From DASQPR01 sp035263025 (GTDB lineage: Bacteria > Actinomycetota > Actinomycetes > Mycobacteriales > Micromonosporaceae), in assembly GCA_035263025.1 (NCBI GenBank), contig DATFRR010000106.1, positions 1 to 15,407 of the forward strand: DNA of 15,407 nt. Reading direction: 5' to 3'. Both the position numbers and the translations under genes were made by a program. This document shows positions 13,966 to 15,407 of this stretch, one piece after another; position 1 is the first letter of the stretch; the number at the start of each line of letters is the position of its first letter. Below the pieces are notes generated by a model, which worked only from the letters and a program-made list of their open reading frames with translations, was not told the DNA's origin and made no database searches.

Positions 13966-14814
13966 ATGAATGCCGCTCTGGTCACGTGCGTGTGGATCTT
14001 CGTTGGCGCGTGCGCAGCGGTGTGGATCACGTCGCTCGTCACACACGAACACTCCTGGGTCGATCGCATCTGGTCGATCATCCCGATCGCGTACGTCGCG
14101 GTGTTCGCCGCGTCTGCCGGCTTCGCCGACGCTCGACTCGACACGATGTTCGTGCTCGTCGCGCTGTGGGGCGCTCGGCTCACCTTCAACTTCGCGCGCA
14201 AAGGCGGTTACGCGCCGGGCGGCGAAGACTACCGATGGGCGATCCTTCGTGGCCGCATGACGCCGTGGCGGTTCCGGCTGTTCAATCTGTTCTTCATCAC
14301 GATCTACCAGAACCTGTTGCTGTTGTTGATCACGTTGCCGGCGTACACCGCGCTCCGGCACCGCGGCGGCTTCGGTGTGCTGGACGTGTTGGCGACCGTC
14401 GTGTTCGTCGGCTGCCTCGCCGGCGAGACGGTTGCCGACCAGCAGCAGTGGGAGTTCCAGACATGGAAACGCGACGAGTTTGCGGCCGGCCGCAAGCCAA
14501 CCGCGCGCTTCGTCACGACCGGATTGTTCCGCTACTCGCGGCATCCCAACTTCTTCTTCGAGCAGGCGCAGTGGTGGGTCGTCTTCGCGTTCGGCGCCAT
14601 CGCGGCCGGTTCCGTGCTGCAGTGGACGGTGCTCGGTCCGGTGTTGTTGACGCTCTTGTTCGTTGGATCGACCCGGTTCACCGAGAGCATCTCGTTGTCG
14701 CGCTATCCCGAATACGCCGACTATCAGGAGGCGACCTCCGCCGTCGTGCCATGGTTCCCGCGGTCCACACCGGACGAGGCAACGCAGCCGGACGAGGCAA
14801 CCAAGCCGGCGTGA
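13966..14814 (+). CDS. DUF1295 family membrane protein (steroid 5-alpha-reductase-like fold)
   Basis: 282-aa membrane protein of DUF1295, related to the 5-alpha-reductase / isoprenylcysteine methyltransferase fold; the substrate is unknown. Hallmarks are VDRIWSIIP (32-40), a WGARLTFNFARKGGY stretch (68-82) followed by GEDYRW, then TTGLFRYSRHPNFFFEQ (184-200) with the conserved RHPN, and RYPEYADYQ (246-254). Several hydrophobic helices are present and the length is usual. The tail has two DEATQP / DEATKP repeats. The ATG at 13966 is the only sensible start; the RBS is weak. The last bases GTGA (14811-14814) contain the start of the next gene, implying translational coupling with the methyltransferase. 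Confidence 0.91.
   Translation: MNAALVTCVWIFVGACAAVWITSLVTHEHSWVDRIWSIIPIAYVAVFAASAGFADARLDTMFVLVALWGARLTFNFARKGGYAPGGEDYRWAILRGRMTPWRFRLFNLFFITIYQNLLLLLITLPAYTALRHRGGFGVLDVLATVVFVGCLAGETVADQQQWEFQTWKRDEFAAGRKPTARFVTTGLFRYSRHPNFFFEQAQWWVVFAFGAIAAGSVLQWTVLGPVLLTLLFVGSTRFTESISLSRYPEYADYQEATSAVVPWFPRSTPDEATQPDEATKPA
14773..14808 (+). repeat. 18-base tandem repeat (2 copies) in the DUF1295 tail
   Basis: GACGAGGCAACGCAGCCG (14773-14790) is followed directly by GACGAGGCAACCAAGCCG (14791-14808), differing at two bases. They encode DEATQP and DEATKP immediately before the stop. Confidence 0.85.
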
Positions 14815-15407
14815 TCGACCGGAGCTCGCGGATCGATCCGCCCGACGAGTCGGCCATCGTGGTGCGGCTCCGCGCGGCCGGCTGCGTGTTCGCTGAGGAC
14901 GAGGCGCGGTTGCTCGTCGATGCCGCCGGCACCGGTCGCGACCTCGCCGCAATGGTCGACCGACGAGCCGCGGGCGAGCCGCTGGAATACGTCCTCGGCT
15001 GGGCTGAATTCTGCGGCCGGCGCATCTCGGTCGAGCCGGGCGTCTTCGTACCGCGCCGCCGGACAGAACTGGTGGTCCGAGAGGCGATCCGCCTTTCGAC
15101 GGAGTCGCGGCTCCGGCCGATCGTCGTCGACCTGTGTTGCGGATCCGGCGCGATCGGGCTCGCCGTCGTCACGACACTCGTCACCGACGGCGTCACCCGC
15201 GTTACGGTCGAGGCCCACCCGGCAGAGCTGCACGCCGTCGACCTCGACCCGGTCGCCGTAACGTGCGCGCGGCGCAATCTGGCCGCCGTCGGAGGGGCCA
15301 CCGTCGGAGCGGTCGCGCTCGGAACTTACGTGTACGAAGGCGACCTCTACGAACCGTTGCCCGCTGCGCTCCGTGGTCGAGTGACCGTACTCATCGCGAA
15401 CGCACCC
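14811..15407 (+). CDS. PrmC/HemK-like N5-glutamine methyltransferase, partial
   Basis: SAM-dependent methyltransferase of the PrmC/HemK type, which methylates the glutamine of release-factor GGQ motifs or similar targets. The first 199 residues are visible and the gene continues past the right edge. Motifs in order: GEPLEYVLGWAEFCG (55-69), VFVPRRRTE (78-86, standing for the usual IPRPETE), SAM motif I VVDLCCGSGAIGLAV (105-119), AVDLDPVAV (142-150), and NAP at the very edge, the beginning of the catalytic (D/N)PPY-type motif but with Ala in its second position. The sequence resembles the actinobacterial putative N5-glutamine methyltransferase paralogue rather than canonical PrmC; this is inference. 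The GTG start overlaps the DUF1295 stop. Confidence 0.85.
   Translation, partial: MIDRSSRIDPPDESAIVVRLRAAGCVFAEDEARLLVDAAGTGRDLAAMVDRRAAGEPLEYVLGWAEFCGRRISVEPGVFVPRRRTELVVREAIRLSTESRLRPIVVDLCCGSGAIGLAVVTTLVTDGVTRVTVEAHPAELHAVDLDPVAVTCARRNLAAVGGATVGAVALGTYVYEGDLYEPLPAALRGRVTVLIANAP

Noticed and set aside
13657..14952. A 431-codon minus-strand frame across the DUF1295 gene
   Set aside because: It has Arg/Asp/Glu-rich shadow composition and spans two real plus-strand genes and their gap.

Overview
This window is a GC-rich stretch with dense genes, short spacers and frequent GTG starts. Several neighbouring genes share 4-base ATGA or GTGA stop/start overlaps. The protein families (a GH15 hydrolase resembling mycobacterial trehalase, a type II NADH dehydrogenase, a ClC protein with divergent motifs, a DinB_2 protein, DUF72 and DUF1295 proteins) point to a chromosomal segment of an actinobacterium. 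I cannot name the genus. I see no transposase, integrase, phage gene, CRISPR array, tRNA or rRNA.

Bases 1-8260 (minus strand) hold one compact six-gene unit. It reads right to left as ndh (type II NADH:quinone dehydrogenase), zwf-like glucose-6-phosphate dehydrogenase, GH15 trehalase/glucoamylase-like hydrolase, GMC-family FAD dehydrogenase, cydA and cydB (cut by the left edge). Gaps are 8 and 9 bases at two junctions, and the other three junctions are 4-base overlaps, so cotranscription and translational coupling are very likely. The proposed logic, which is inference, is sugar oxidation feeding quinones: GH15 frees glucose, the glucose-6-phosphate dehydrogenase makes reduced nicotinamide, NDH-2 and possibly the GMC enzyme pass electrons to quinone, and cytochrome bd reduces oxygen. 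The dehydrogenase lacks the arginine that normally binds the NADP 2'-phosphate, which fits NADH production for NDH-2.

Bases 8261-8667 form the only long gap. It contains a 14-base minisatellite (four copies), an AT-rich island that may hold the ndh promoter, and two hairpins. Bases 8668-9447 (minus) encode a five-helix membrane protein with a Pro/Ser repeat tail. Divergent from it is a lipoprotein (9548-10078, plus), followed by a ClC-family protein (10262-11659, plus).

Bases 11666-12921 (minus) encode a DinB-like protein and a DUF72 protein with a 4-base overlap. They converge on the ClC gene with only 6 bases between stops. Bases 13025-15407 (plus) encode a membrane protein with repeat-rich ends, a DUF1295 membrane protein, and a PrmC-like methyltransferase that starts inside the DUF1295 stop and runs off the right edge.

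The most interesting signals are the respiratory/sugar operon with its unusual glucose-6-phosphate dehydrogenase and cysteine-rich GMC enzyme, the minisatellite in the operon leader, and the recurrence of short in-frame tandem repeats at the ends of four unrelated membrane-protein genes. I found no clear defence system or mobile element.
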